From positions 1 through 10,654 of the forward strand of contig CAMLKQ010000054.1 of NCBI GenBank assembly GCA_946480585.1: a stretch of DNA of 10,654 nucleotides, given 5' to 3'. This document shows positions 1-7,773 of the stretch, piece by piece; position 1 is the first letter of the stretch; each line of letters starts with the position of its first letter. The notes below the pieces were generated by a model, which searched no databases, was not told where the DNA came from, and worked only from the letters and a program-made list of their open reading frames with translations. This DNA is from an uncultured Kangiella sp. GTDB lineage: Bacteria > Pseudomonadota > Gammaproteobacteria > Enterobacterales > DSM-103792. Both the position numbers and the translations under genes were made by a program.

Positions 1-1394
1 TCGTTGCGCTTGCGGTTACGGATCATCCGCCGGCGACGCTCCAGCTGGCGCTCGTTCAGCACGTTCTTCTTGTCCTTGAACGGGTTCTCGCTGTCCTTCA
101 ATTCCAGCTGAATCGGCGCGCCGACCAGATTCAGACGCTTGCGATAGTAGTTGATCAGGTAACGCTGGTAATGCATCGGCAAACGCGAAACCTGATTGCC
201 GTGGATCACGATCCGGAACGGGTTGTGCCCACCCAGGTGGGCATAGCGCATCTTGACCCGGCGACCGTTGACCAGCGGCGCCTGGAACTCGGCTTGCGCC
301 TGCTCCAGCAGCTCGGTCATCTTGCTGGTCGGCACATCCAGATGGGCCGAATCGTAGGCTTCATGCACCGATTCGAACAGATCGCCCACACCGGTACCGT
401 GCAGCGCCGAAATGAAATGCAGGCGGGCGAAATCGGCAAAACCGAGCCGACGATCGATTTCGTCCTTGATGACCTGCCGCTGATCGCTGTCGAGGCCATC
501 CCATTTGTTGACGCTTAGCACCAGCGCGCGACCGGTGTCCATGACATAGCCGAGCAAATGCAGATCCTGATCGGTGATGGTTTCCTTGCCATCCATCACC
601 AGGATCACGACATGGGCATCGTCGATGGCTTGCAGCGTTTTGACCACCGAGAATTTTTCGACCGCCTCGAACACCTTGCCGCGCCGACGCACACCTGCGG
701 TGTCGATCAGCGTGTACTTGGTGCCACGCCGCTCCATCTCGATATAGATCGAATCGCGGGTCGTGCCGGGCATGTCGAACACCAGCACCCGCTCTTCGCC
801 GAGCATGCGATTGACCAGCGTCGACTTGCCGACGTTCGGCCGGCCGACGATCGCCATCTTGATGCCTTGCGCTTTGACTTCTTCCGGTGTCAGCTCCGGC
901 GCATTCGGCAAGCGATCCAGCACGGCATCGGTCAGTTGCAGCACGCCGCGGCCATGCGCCGCGGCAATCGGCATCGGCTCACCATGGCCGAGCGCGAAAA
1001 ATTCCGGCAACACCAGATCGATATTGAGGCCATCGATCTTGTTGACTACCAGCAGCGTCGGCTTGTTCATGCTGCGCAGTTCACGCGCCACCTGCTCATC
1101 GATTGGCGTCAAGCCATCGCGGGCATCGCACAGCAGCAGCACCAGATCCGCTTCTTCCATCGCGAGACGGGACTGCTTGGCCATCGCTTCATCGATGCCC
1201 TCTTCCTGCCCGGTGATGCCCGCGGTGTCGATGACAATGGCGGCGCGATCACGCAGCTGGGCACGACCGTACTTGCGATCGCGGGTCAAGCCCGGCATAT
1301 CGGCAACCAGCGCATCTCGCGAGCGGGTCAATTGGTTGAACAAAGTCGATTTGCCAACATTGGGGCGACCGACCAGAGCGATGACAGGCAACAT
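1..1394 (-). CDS. der: Ribosome biogenesis GTPase Der (EngA), C-terminal end cut by window edge
   Basis: Der is an essential GTPase with two G domains in tandem that binds the 50S subunit and is needed for its maturation. The reading frame starts at ATG 1394 and is open to base 1, giving 464 codons. P-loop GRPNVGKST occurs twice, at residues 9-17 and 184-192. NKID at 118-121 is the first G4 motif; NKWD and a DTAG motif mark the second domain. The linker between the G domains is short (about 15 residues, around [11 protein letters not shown]), shorter than in E. coli as I remember it. The C-terminal KH-like domain follows, ending in a strongly basic tail ([12 protein letters not shown] at the edge). 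Family members run about 440-490 residues, so only a few codons should be missing. It lies downstream of bamB, as in other Gammaproteobacteria. No strong Shine-Dalgarno is seen (only GAG about 10 nt upstream). A 5-bp hairpin (1417-1429) lies in the leader. Confidence 0.98.
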   Translation of the reverse strand, partial: MLPVIALVGRPNVGKSTLFNQLTRSRDALVADMPGLTRDRKYGRAQLRDRAAIVIDTAGITGQEEGIDEAMAKQSRLAMEEADLVLLLCDARDGLTPIDEQVARELRSMNKPTLLVVNKIDGLNIDLVLPEFFALGHGEPMPIAAAHGRGVLQLTDAVLDRLPNAPELTPEEVKAQGIKMAIVGRPNVGKSTLVNRMLGEERVLVFDMPGTTRDSIYIEMERRGTKYTLIDTAGVRRRGKVFEAVEKFSVVKTLQAIDDAHVVILVMDGKETITDQDLHLLGYVMDTGRALVLSVNKWDGLDSDQRQVIKDEIDRRLGFADFARLHFISALHGTGVGDLFESVHEAYDSAHLDVPTSKMTELLEQAQAEFQAPLVNGRRVKMRYAHLGGHNPFRIVIHGNQVSRLPMHYQRYLINYYRKRLNLVGAPIQLELKDSENPFKDKKNVLNERQLERRRRMIRNRKRN

Positions 1395-1416
1395 GAAACC
1401 AAACTCAACTGAACGC

Positions 1417-1429
1417 GGGCCACTGGCCC
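1417..1429 (-). other. Small hairpin in der leader
   Basis: GGGCC and GGCCC flank a 3-nt loop, 22 nt before the der ATG. A structure so close to the start could affect ribosome access, but a 5-bp stem in GC-rich DNA may be chance. No U-tract follows on the minus strand. Confidence 0.3.
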
Positions 1430-1461
1430 AAACTAGCAAAACAAACGGGTGTTACAACCTT

Positions 1462-1489
1462 AGACCATAACGCGCCGCAGACCATAACG
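1462..1489 (-). repeat. 11-bp direct repeat, 17-bp period, bamB-der gap
   Basis: AGACCATAACG (plus strand) occurs identically at 1462-1472 and 1479-1489. The repeat sits between the bamB-proximal hairpin (1491-1514) and the der leader. It could be a short tandem duplication or a paired binding site; nothing in the sequence decides between these. Confidence 0.6.
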
Positions 1490-1490
1490 A

Positions 1491-1514
1491 GACCGGGCGC
1501 TGCTGCGCCCGGTC
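1491..1514 (-). terminator. Strong hairpin after bamB, possible terminator
   Basis: GACCGGGCGC and its exact complement GCGCCCGGTC flank a TGCT loop: a perfect 10-bp GC-rich stem starting 8 nt past the bamB stop codon. Its placement fits a transcription terminator or an mRNA 3'-end stabiliser. The sequence that follows on the minus strand (TCGTTATGGT) is not a proper U-tract, so an efficient intrinsic terminator is doubtful. Partial termination or protection of the upstream mRNA is equally possible. Confidence 0.55.
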
Positions 1515-1522
1515 TTGCGTTC

Positions 1523-2764
1523 TTACGGCAAGGCAAACAAATGCAGGGTATCGTCGCGATCGTAGACCAGCAGCTGCTTGTCGATGACCTGTGGCGGCGC
1601 TTGCAGGCCGTCGTCATCCACTTCGACCTGCGCGACGAACGCACCGTCCTCGCGCTTCAAGAAGTGCAGATAACCCTCCAGATCACCCACCACGACATAA
1701 TCACCCAGTGCCGCCGGCGCACTCAGCTGGCGATTTTCCAACGCCTTCTGGGTCCACAGCACGAAGCCGTTGCGGCGATCGAGCGCAACCAGATGACCTT
1801 GGGCATTGCTGGCATACACCATCTGGGCATCGACCGCGAGGTTGCGGTACGTCGACAACTCACGCTGCCACTGCGTTTCACCGTTGCGCAAATCGACAGC
1901 AAGGACACTGCCGTTGACACTGGCGACATACATCACCGAACCGAAAATGACCGGGTCGGTGTCGACATCGGCAATGCGTTCGATCTCCGAGCGACCGGTC
2001 GGCTGGCCGACGCGTTTTTCCCACAACGGTTGGCCGTTATCGAGCCGGAACGCCGCTACCTTGCCGTTATCAAAACCGGCCAAGGTGATGCCGCCACCAA
2101 TGAACGGCGAGCTGGTACCACGCTGAGTCAGCACCGGCACATTGCGATCGGAAAACCACTTGCGCTCACCAGACTCGAGATCAAGCGCAAACAACTTGCC
2201 ATCGACCGTGCGTACGACCGTCAGGCCTTCGCCAACGGCCGGCGGAGCCACGACTTCACTCGAGACAAAGTTGCGCCATTTTTCTTCACCGGTTTCGGTA
2301 TCGATGGCCAGCACCACACCTTCCGGCGTGCCAACGACCAGATAACCACCGCCCGCCGCCATGCCGCCCGACAAGCGCGTGCCAAGCCAGAACCGCCAGC
2401 TTTCGCTGCCATCCTGATTCAGCGCCAACAACAAGCCTTCGCTGTTGGCGACAAAAATGCGATTGCCATAGACCACCGGCTGCAGATTGGCCGGGAAGCC
2501 TTCGCTGATCGGCCGATCGCCATCCGGCGCATCCGCCCATGGCCAGATCGTGCGCCAGAACGCACCGGCAGACAGCGCAATGTCTTCACCGACGGTAGTG
2601 GTGACCGTTTTGGTCCACACCGTTTTCGGTTCAAATTGCGGCGCAAAATCCGGGACCGGCGCAATCACCACTTCGTCTTCATCGCTGGCGCAACCGGCCA
2701 GCAACGCCGCGCCGAACGCAAACGCCAGCGTCGGCAACAGCTTGATCGGTTTCGTCACAGTCAT
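1523..2764 (-). CDS. bamB: Outer membrane protein assembly factor BamB (lipoprotein beta-propeller)
   Basis: BamB is the lipoprotein of the BAM complex that binds BamA on the periplasmic side and helps fold outer-membrane beta-barrel proteins. The 413-residue product begins with a lipoprotein signal whose lipobox is LLAGC, with the lipidated cysteine at residue 25; the next residue is Ala, so Lol sorting to the outer membrane is expected. The rest shows PQQ-like propeller blades with recurring patterns such as LFALDLESGERKW, VLAVDLRNGETQW and LVALDRRNGFVLW. E. coli BamB has 392 residues. Much of the difference seems to come from an extra Trp/Pro-rich segment around residues 62-92, before the first clear blade. 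The ATG overlaps the yfgM stop in ATGA, which suggests translational coupling and explains the lack of a clear Shine-Dalgarno. The pairing with yfgM upstream and der downstream matches the conserved order. Confidence 0.96.
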   Translation of the reverse strand: MTVTKPIKLLPTLAFAFGAALLAGCASDEDEVVIAPVPDFAPQFEPKTVWTKTVTTTVGEDIALSAGAFWRTIWPWADAPDGDRPISEGFPANLQPVVYGNRIFVANSEGLLLALNQDGSESWRFWLGTRLSGGMAAGGGYLVVGTPEGVVLAIDTETGEEKWRNFVSSEVVAPPAVGEGLTVVRTVDGKLFALDLESGERKWFSDRNVPVLTQRGTSSPFIGGGITLAGFDNGKVAAFRLDNGQPLWEKRVGQPTGRSEIERIADVDTDPVIFGSVMYVASVNGSVLAVDLRNGETQWQRELSTYRNLAVDAQMVYASNAQGHLVALDRRNGFVLWTQKALENRQLSAPAALGDYVVVGDLEGYLHFLKREDGAFVAQVEVDDDGLQAPPQVIDKQLLVYDRDDTLHLFALP

Positions 2765-3423
2765 TTCGCCGCATCCGGAGCCAGCGCCGGCAAGGTGCTG
2801 GCATCAAGTTTCAGGGCCAGCGCCGGATCCTGCGCCACAACACTGCCTTCGGCCGCCGCTTCCTGGTAAGCCGCATTGGCTTCCGCAGCGCGGTTCAGCG
2901 CCGTCAGCACATCACCGCGCACCAAGGCATAAGCACCAACATAGGCATCGGCTTTGTCTTTGCTGATGTCGACCAGCTTCAGCGCGGCATCCAGTTCACC
3001 CTGAGCCAATTTGACCCGGGCCAGACGCAGCGTGGCGACGTGGCCGATCGCGGCATGTTCCGGCTTGTTGGCGACCGCCTGCAGCAGGCTGGCCGCGCGC
3101 GCCAGATCGTTGTCACGCACCGCCTCACGGGCGAGGTACAGCTGACCGAACTGGGCGTAAGCAGTACCTTGGTGTTCACTGACCAAGGCCTCGGCTTTTT
3201 GCTTGAATTCAGCCCGCTTGTCGGCATCATCCGCCAGCTTGATCACCTCTTCAAAGGCATCGGAGGCCGCAACGGCCTTGTTCAGCTGATGTTGCTGGTA
3301 AAACTTCCAACCGGCGATCGCGGCAATGCCGAGCACGGCACCGATCACCACGGACATTCCGTTGGTACGCCACCATTTCTTGATCGATTCGAGTTGTTGT
3401 TCTTCAGTCGTAAAAACGTCCAC
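2761..3423 (-). CDS. yfgM: YfgM family protein, ancillary SecYEG translocon subunit
   Basis: YfgM is an inner-membrane protein with a periplasmic TPR-like domain. In E. coli it associates with PpiD and SecYEG and is thought to help hand over secreted proteins to periplasmic chaperones. The 220-residue product has a short cytoplasmic N-terminus (acidic, then KKWW at 15-18), one membrane helix at about residues 23-42 (VVIGAVLGIAAIAGW) and a helical Ala-rich domain to the end. This agrees with the family in length and layout. The start codon is GTG at 3423, supported by AAGGAG 6 nt upstream and by alignment of the N-terminus with E. coli YfgM. The next Met (residue 23) would cut into the membrane helix. 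The stop codon overlaps the bamB start by 4 nt, so the two are probably translated together. Confidence 0.94.
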   Translation of the reverse strand: MDVFTTEEQQLESIKKWWRTNGMSVVIGAVLGIAAIAGWKFYQQHQLNKAVAASDAFEEVIKLADDADKRAEFKQKAEALVSEHQGTAYAQFGQLYLAREAVRDNDLARAASLLQAVANKPEHAAIGHVATLRLARVKLAQGELDAALKLVDISKDKADAYVGAYALVRGDVLTALNRAAEANAAYQEAAAEGSVVAQDPALALKLDASTLPALAPDAAK

Positions 3424-3429
3424 AGTCTG

Positions 3430-3435
3430 CTCCTT
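3430..3435 (-). promoter_or_regulatory. Ribosome binding site of yfgM (supports GTG start)
   Basis: AAGGAG on the minus strand, 6 nt before GTG 3423. This strong site at ideal spacing fixes the GTG as the start. Confidence 0.8.
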
Positions 3436-3482
3436 TACGTATTCGTTATTCCGCTTTCGCGACGTCCGCTGTGGCGCGGCCG

Positions 3483-4760
3483 TCAGTTCGAAAGCGCTTG
3501 GGTCAAAAAGTTCGCCAAATCGGTCAGCGCCACATCCTGTTGGGCGCCATCGCCGCGCAAGGGCTTGACCGCTGCCACGCCGCGCTCGAGCTCACTGTCA
3601 CCCACAATGACGGCAAACCGGGCACCGCTGCGATCGGCCCGCTTCAGCAATTTCTTCAGGTTGCCACCGCCGTGGCCTTGCACCAGTCGCAACTGCGGCA
3701 GGGCATCGCGCAACTGCTCGCTGAGCGGAAACACCGCGGTTTCCGCTGGCGTGCCCAGCGCGGCCACAAACACGTCGGCCGGTGCCGGCGTGCTGGCGCC
3801 ATGCACGACTTCCAGCAACAGCACAATGCGCTCCAAGCCCATGGCAAACCCACAGGCAGTGGTGGCGTGGCCGCCGAGCTGCTCGACCAGACCGTCATAA
3901 CGGCCGCCACCGCAAATGGTGCCCTGAGCGCCGAGCGCATCGGTCATCCACTCGAACACGGTGCGGTTGTAGTAATCGAGACCGCGCACCAGTCGCGGGT
4001 TGACCACGTAGCGCACGCCAGCGGCGTCGAGAATGCGCTTCAAGCCGTCGAAATGCGCCTGCGATTCCGGATCCAGGCAATCGATCAATTGCGGCGCGTC
4101 TTTCAACACGGCCTGCACGTCCGGATTCTTGCTATCCAGCACGCGCAGCGGATTGGTTTCGAGACGGCGCTTGCAATCCTCGTCCAGCACCGCTTCATGC
4201 TGGCGCAGGAACGCCACCAGTTTCTCGCGGTAGGCTTTGCGCGCTTCGTTCGAGCCGAGCGAATTCAGGTGCAGCTCGACCTTGTCGGCAAAGCCGAGCT
4301 CACGCCAGAGCCGCGCGGTCATCAGAATGAGTTCGGCATCGACATCCGGCCCCGGAATGCCAAAGGTCTCGACGCCGAGCTGGTGGAACTGGCGATAGCG
4401 GCCTTTCTGCGGGCGCTCGTGCCGGAACATCGGGCCCATGTACCAGAGCCGCTGCTCCTGGTTATAGAGCAAGCCGTGTTCGATACCGGCGCGGACACAA
4501 GAAGCCGTGCCTTCCGGGCGCAAGCTCAGTGATTCCTTTTCCCGGTCGAGAAAGGTGTACATCTCTTTTTCGACGATGTCGGTGACCTCGCCGACCGCAC
4601 GGGCAAACAGCTCGGTCTTCTCGACGACCGGCATCCGGATTTCGTCGTAGCCGTAGCGCGCCATCAAGGCCCGCAGCGCCGCTTCAAGGCGATGCCACAG
4701 CGGGCTCTGTGTCGGCAACAAATCATTCATGCCGCGCACGGACTGAATCGTTTTACTCAA
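3483..4760 (-). CDS. hisS: Histidine--tRNA ligase
   Basis: HisS is a class II aminoacyl-tRNA synthetase that activates histidine with ATP and charges tRNA-His in the cytoplasm. The 425-residue length is typical. Visible signatures: LRPEGTAS at 80-87; motif 2 with [16 protein letters not shown] at about 112-127; the histidine-specific [15 protein letters not shown] at 257-271; motif 3 [11 protein letters not shown] at 304-314. The C-terminal anticodon-binding domain runs from about 325 to the end. The start is TTG at 4760: the residues that follow ([12 protein letters not shown]) align with the E. coli N-terminus (AKNIQAIRGMND). Starting at the first ATG (residue 11) would remove that conserved stretch. 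The Shine-Dalgarno is modest (GTGGACGAAA before TTG). The gap to ispG is 74 nt and holds a 7-bp hairpin; the gap to yfgM is 59 nt. Confidence 0.98.
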   Translation of the reverse strand: MSKTIQSVRGMNDLLPTQSPLWHRLEAALRALMARYGYDEIRMPVVEKTELFARAVGEVTDIVEKEMYTFLDREKESLSLRPEGTASCVRAGIEHGLLYNQEQRLWYMGPMFRHERPQKGRYRQFHQLGVETFGIPGPDVDAELILMTARLWRELGFADKVELHLNSLGSNEARKAYREKLVAFLRQHEAVLDEDCKRRLETNPLRVLDSKNPDVQAVLKDAPQLIDCLDPESQAHFDGLKRILDAAGVRYVVNPRLVRGLDYYNRTVFEWMTDALGAQGTICGGGRYDGLVEQLGGHATTACGFAMGLERIVLLLEVVHGASTPAPADVFVAALGTPAETAVFPLSEQLRDALPQLRLVQGHGGGNLKKLLKRADRSGARFAVIVGDSELERGVAAVKPLRGDGAQQDVALTDLANFLTQALSN

Positions 4761-4789
4761 TTTCGTCCACTCTCAATTGCTACATCGGC

Positions 4790-4811
4790 TCGCTGGTCGC
4801 AACGCCAGCGA
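4790..4811 (-). other. 7-bp hairpin between ispG and hisS
   Basis: TCGCTGG and CCAGCGA pair exactly around an 8-nt loop, about 30 nt upstream of the hisS start and about 23 nt after the ispG stop. No U-tract follows on the minus strand, so it is not an intrinsic terminator. It might act in mRNA processing or control of hisS translation. I see no T-box features (this lineage does not normally use them). Confidence 0.45.
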
Positions 4812-4834
4812 AACCCTGATTTATCTTGCTGTGG

Positions 4835-5971
4835 TTAGCCGTTTTGAACCGGCAGGCGCTCGGCGCCCCTGGCTGCCGCTACGTGCTGCGCTTCCCGCTC
4901 GGCGAGCTTACTGCGCACCGCTTTTTCCAACCGGTCGATGATTTCGGCGTTCGGGATCTTTTCGCGCTTTTCGCCGTCGAAGTACAACATCGAGCCGGAA
5001 AAACCACCGGTCAAACCGACATCGGTTTCGCCCGCTTCGCCCGGACCGTTGACCACGCAGCCGATCACCGACACATCGAGCGGCTCGCGGACATCTTCCA
5101 GCCGGCGCTCCAGCTCATTGACCGTGCCGATGACATCAAACTCGGCGCGTGAGCAGGTCGGGCAGGCAATGATGTTGACGCCACGATTGCGCAGCCCCAG
5201 CGACTTCAGGATGTCCCAACCCACTTTCACTTCTTCGACCGGATCGGCCGCCAGCGAAATGCGGATGGTGTCACCAATGCCTTCGGCAAGCAGCATGCCA
5301 AGACCCACCGACGACTTGACCGTGCCGGTGCGGAAGGCGCCGGCCTCGGTGATGCCGAGGTGCAGCGGGTTGTCGATTTGTTTGGCGATCAAACGATAGG
5401 CACTGACCGCCATGAACACGTTCGACGATTTCAAGCTCAGTTTGAAATCGTGGAAATTCAGTTTGTCGAGAATATCGACATGGCGAAACGCCGACTCGAC
5501 CAGCGCTTCCGGTGTCGGCTCGCCGTATTTTTCCTGCAGATCTTTTTCCAGCGACCCGGCGTTGACGCCGATCCGGATCGGAATACCTTTGTCGCGGGCG
5601 CAATCGACGACCGCACGAACCCGCTCTTCCTTGCCGATATTGCCCGGGTTGATGCGCAGACAGTCAACACCGTATTCGGCCACTTTCAGCGCGATGCGGT
5701 AATCAAAATGAATGTCCGCCACCAGCGGCACTGGCGAACGCTGCTTGATCAGCTTGAACGCTTCCGCCGCGTCCATGGTCGGCACCGACACCCGCACGAT
5801 ATCGGCGCCGGCATTGGCCAACTGAACGATCTGATTGACGGTGGCATCGACATCGGTCGTTTCGGTGTTGGTCATGCTTTGCACACTGATCGGCGCATCA
5901 CCGCCAACCAGCACATTGCCGACCCGAATCTGGCGCGTTTTGCGCCGGACGATCCACGACTGCCCTTTCAT
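4835..5971 (-). CDS. ispG: 4-hydroxy-3-methylbut-2-en-1-yl diphosphate synthase IspG (GcpE), flavodoxin/ferredoxin-dependent
   Basis: IspG carries out the penultimate step of the MEP isoprenoid pathway, the reductive opening of the cyclic diphosphate MEcPP to HMBPP, using a [4Fe-4S] cluster. The 378-residue product has the TIM-barrel start typical of the short bacterial form ([15 protein letters not shown] at 22-36, DIHFDYR at 86-92, RINPGNIG at 106-113). The cluster ligands are visible as CPTC (Cys270, Cys273) and Cys305 in [10 protein letters not shown], with Glu312 as the fourth ligand; these numbers match the E. coli enzyme. The ATG at 5971 gives the expected N-terminus ([18 protein letters not shown]). 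It lies 33 nt after the rodZ stop, so it is very likely cotranscribed with it. The Shine-Dalgarno is weak. The last 20 or so residues ([14 protein letters not shown]) are variable and uninformative. Confidence 0.98.
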   Translation of the reverse strand: MKGQSWIVRRKTRQIRVGNVLVGGDAPISVQSMTNTETTDVDATVNQIVQLANAGADIVRVSVPTMDAAEAFKLIKQRSPVPLVADIHFDYRIALKVAEYGVDCLRINPGNIGKEERVRAVVDCARDKGIPIRIGVNAGSLEKDLQEKYGEPTPEALVESAFRHVDILDKLNFHDFKLSLKSSNVFMAVSAYRLIAKQIDNPLHLGITEAGAFRTGTVKSSVGLGMLLAEGIGDTIRISLAADPVEEVKVGWDILKSLGLRNRGVNIIACPTCSRAEFDVIGTVNELERRLEDVREPLDVSVIGCVVNGPGEAGETDVGLTGGFSGSMLYFDGEKREKIPNAEIIDRLEKAVRSKLAEREAQHVAAARGAERLPVQNG

Positions 5972-6004
5972 GATCTCTGACTCGCTCGCTCTGCCGCGTT
6001 CTGC

Positions 6005-6997
6005 TCAATCATTGGCTTGCTGTTGCAGCGTCAATGTTGCCGGCCGGCTGCCCGGATAGCTGGACAAATCCACCGGCCGACCGTTGTGTTTCAGCTGCAC
6101 GCCCGGCGGATTGCCGAGCACCACGGTCAGCGGCGCCGTACCCGACAAGCGGATGCGCTGACCGTTCTGCTTGATGCCAACCGACAAGACATTGCCGTTG
6201 GCATCGGTGACACGGATCCAGCAATCTTCCACAAACGTCAATTCCAGCGTTTCGGCAATACCGGGTAAGGCGTCGACGGCCGCGCCGCCAGCGGTCGCAG
6301 TGGTCGGCGCACTTGTGGCCGGAGTTGCGGCCACGGTTGGTGTTGTCGACGTCGTTGCCGGAGCTGTCGATGTTACTGAGTTTTTTGGTGCGCTCACTGC
6401 GGCCGACTCGGTCGTCGCAGCGCCCGTGTCGGCGCCGGTTGTCGCGCCGGCGTCCGGCAACGGCGCTTCCGGTGGCAACTGCAGCATCAACTCACCGCTG
6501 CTGCTTTCGATCGGCAGGATTTCCACCGACTCGGCCGGCTCGCTGACGACAGCGCTGTCTTCGCTTTTCAGCTTGTCCAGCCAATCGGTCGGCATCAGCA
6601 CAACCGCAACACCGATCACGACCAGCAGCAGTGCCACCAGCCCGAACCACAGCCATTTACCACCAGCGCTGCGCTCGCTTTCCGGCAAGGCCAGCAAGGT
6701 TTTCAGACCGGCCAGCTGGGCCTCGTCCGGTTGCCGCTGGTTGTACGCCGAGACGATGTCGTCAGCCGGCAACTCCAGCCACTTGGCATACGCCCGCAAA
6801 TAGCCGCGCAGAAACGTCGCCGGCACGTGCGCCGGATACTGATCCGCTTCGATCGCGGCCAGCGTCGGTTCATCCAGACGCAAATGCCGTGCGGCTTGCT
6901 CAAGCGATTGCCCTTGCGCTTCCCGTCCGGCTTTCAGACGTGCGCCCGGCCCTTCCGTTGGCACCGCTGCCGGTGCATCCACATTCAGTTCCGCCAT
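6005..6997 (-). CDS. rodZ: Cytoskeleton/cell-shape protein RodZ
   Basis: RodZ is a bitopic inner-membrane protein that links MreB filaments to the wall-elongation machinery and so supports rod shape. The 330-residue product shows an N-terminal Cro/CI-like helix-turn-helix domain (about residues 18-85, including LKAGREAQGQSLEQAARHLRL and the TFLRGYLRAYAKWL segment that contacts MreB in homologues). A membrane helix follows at about 115-135 (WLWFGLVALLLVVIGVAVVL), then a low-complexity Ala/Thr/Ser/Pro linker (about 140-240). The C-terminal periplasmic domain (DUF4115 type, about 245-325) has LTFVEDCWIRVTDANG and a typical GNPPGVQLKHNGRPVDLS. The ATG at 6997 lies inside the end of pilF (13-nt overlap) and has no good Shine-Dalgarno (AT-rich AACAAAAATGG), pointing to translational coupling with pilF. 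Confidence 0.95.
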   Translation of the reverse strand: MAELNVDAPAAVPTEGPGARLKAGREAQGQSLEQAARHLRLDEPTLAAIEADQYPAHVPATFLRGYLRAYAKWLELPADDIVSAYNQRQPDEAQLAGLKTLLALPESERSAGGKWLWFGLVALLLVVIGVAVVLMPTDWLDKLKSEDSAVVSEPAESVEILPIESSSGELMLQLPPEAPLPDAGATTGADTGAATTESAAVSAPKNSVTSTAPATTSTTPTVAATPATSAPTTATAGGAAVDALPGIAETLELTFVEDCWIRVTDANGNVLSVGIKQNGQRIRLSGTAPLTVVLGNPPGVQLKHNGRPVDLSSYPGSRPATLTLQQQAND

Positions 6998-7758
6998 TTT
7001 TGTTTGTTATCGAGATAAAGGTTGGCTTCATCCGAATCCGGGAAGAGCCGTTCCAGTTTCAGGCCGAGGCTGGCAACGGTGTCCTTGTCGCGCAACGCAT
7101 GTGCAAGCTGAATCCCAATCCACAACGACCGCGAACTGTCGCGGCCCACTTCCTTGAACCGATCCCAATACCCTTTCGCCCGCTCGAACCGCTGCTGTTG
7201 CAGTTCGTGATTGGCCATTTCCAGCAGCGCATTGGGCTGCTTCGGGTTGTGTTGCAGCGCGCGCCGGAAATACTCCGTCGCCTTGCTATCGGCTTTGCTG
7301 CGCAGCGCGCACAAGCCGGCATTTTCCAGCACCGACGCCATCTTCGGATTGGAGGGAATGTCGATCGCACGCTCGAACAGCTCTTCCGCTTTCTTGTACT
7401 TGCCCTGCCGGCACAGATACACGCCGTACAGATCCAGCACGCCCGGATTCTTGCCGTTAATTCGCAATGCTTTTTCGAAATGCTGTTCGGCACGTTCATC
7501 TTCGCCGACCAGCGAGTAGTAATAACCGAGCGTCGACTGCACGCCGGCGCTGTCCGGATCGTGCGCGAGCGCCTTGTCCAGATGGAATTTGGCGCGCTCG
7601 AGTTGGCCGGCGTCCAGGTAGCCGGAGGCCGCCTGCAAGCGCGCCTCCGCGGCTTGAGCGCGATTGTCAGATGCCAGATTGTCCGGGTCGGGTTTGGCCG
7701 CGCCGCCGCAGGCGGTCAGCAACAGCAGCAGGGCACAGACGGTCAGGCATTGCTTCAT
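6985..7758 (-). CDS. pilF: Type IV pilus biogenesis/stability lipoprotein PilF (PilW), TPR protein
   Basis: PilF/PilW is the outer-membrane pilotin that lets the PilQ secretin localise and multimerise during type IV pilus assembly. The frame is open from 7875, but I place the start at ATG 7758. This gives a proper lipoprotein signal (MKQCLTVCALLLLLTAC, lipidated Cys17, followed by Gly), a 257-residue product close to the Pseudomonas length, and GAGGAA upstream. A longer start would run into rlmN and put about 39 polar residues before the signal. The mature protein is made of TPR units, seen at about 37-70, 71-104, 105-138, 142-172 and 176-205 (for example LGYYYSLVGEDERAEQHFEKAL and YGVYLCRQGKYKKAEELFERA). 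It follows rlmN by 13 nt. Its presence predicts that the organism carries type IV pilus genes elsewhere. Confidence 0.93.
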   Translation of the reverse strand: MKQCLTVCALLLLLTACGGAAKPDPDNLASDNRAQAAEARLQAASGYLDAGQLERAKFHLDKALAHDPDSAGVQSTLGYYYSLVGEDERAEQHFEKALRINGKNPGVLDLYGVYLCRQGKYKKAEELFERAIDIPSNPKMASVLENAGLCALRSKADSKATEYFRRALQHNPKQPNALLEMANHELQQQRFERAKGYWDRFKEVGRDSSRSLWIGIQLAHALRDKDTVASLGLKLERLFPDSDEANLYLDNKQKWRN

Positions 7759-7767
7759 CGCGGGTTG

Positions 7768-7773
7768 TTCCTC
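7768..7773 (-). promoter_or_regulatory. Ribosome binding site of pilF
   Basis: GAGGAA on the minus strand, 9 nt before ATG 7758 and overlapping the rlmN stop codon. It supports the internal ATG over the upstream one and suggests coupling to rlmN translation. Confidence 0.65.

Noticed and set aside
558..1412. Long plus-strand open frames opposite der
   Set aside because: der is certain on the minus strand from its duplicated P-loops. These frames are complementary shadows.
1395..1460. A promoter for der from TTGTAA and TAGTTT at 16-bp spacing
   Set aside because: The -10 matches only three of six consensus bases, including the weakly informative ones; not enough to call.
1541..2869. A 442-codon open frame on the plus strand covering bamB
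   Set aside because: It is antisense to a clear bamB with lipoprotein signal and propeller repeats. The product is rich in Arg, His and Gln with no recognisable domain, as expected from a GC-rich complementary frame.
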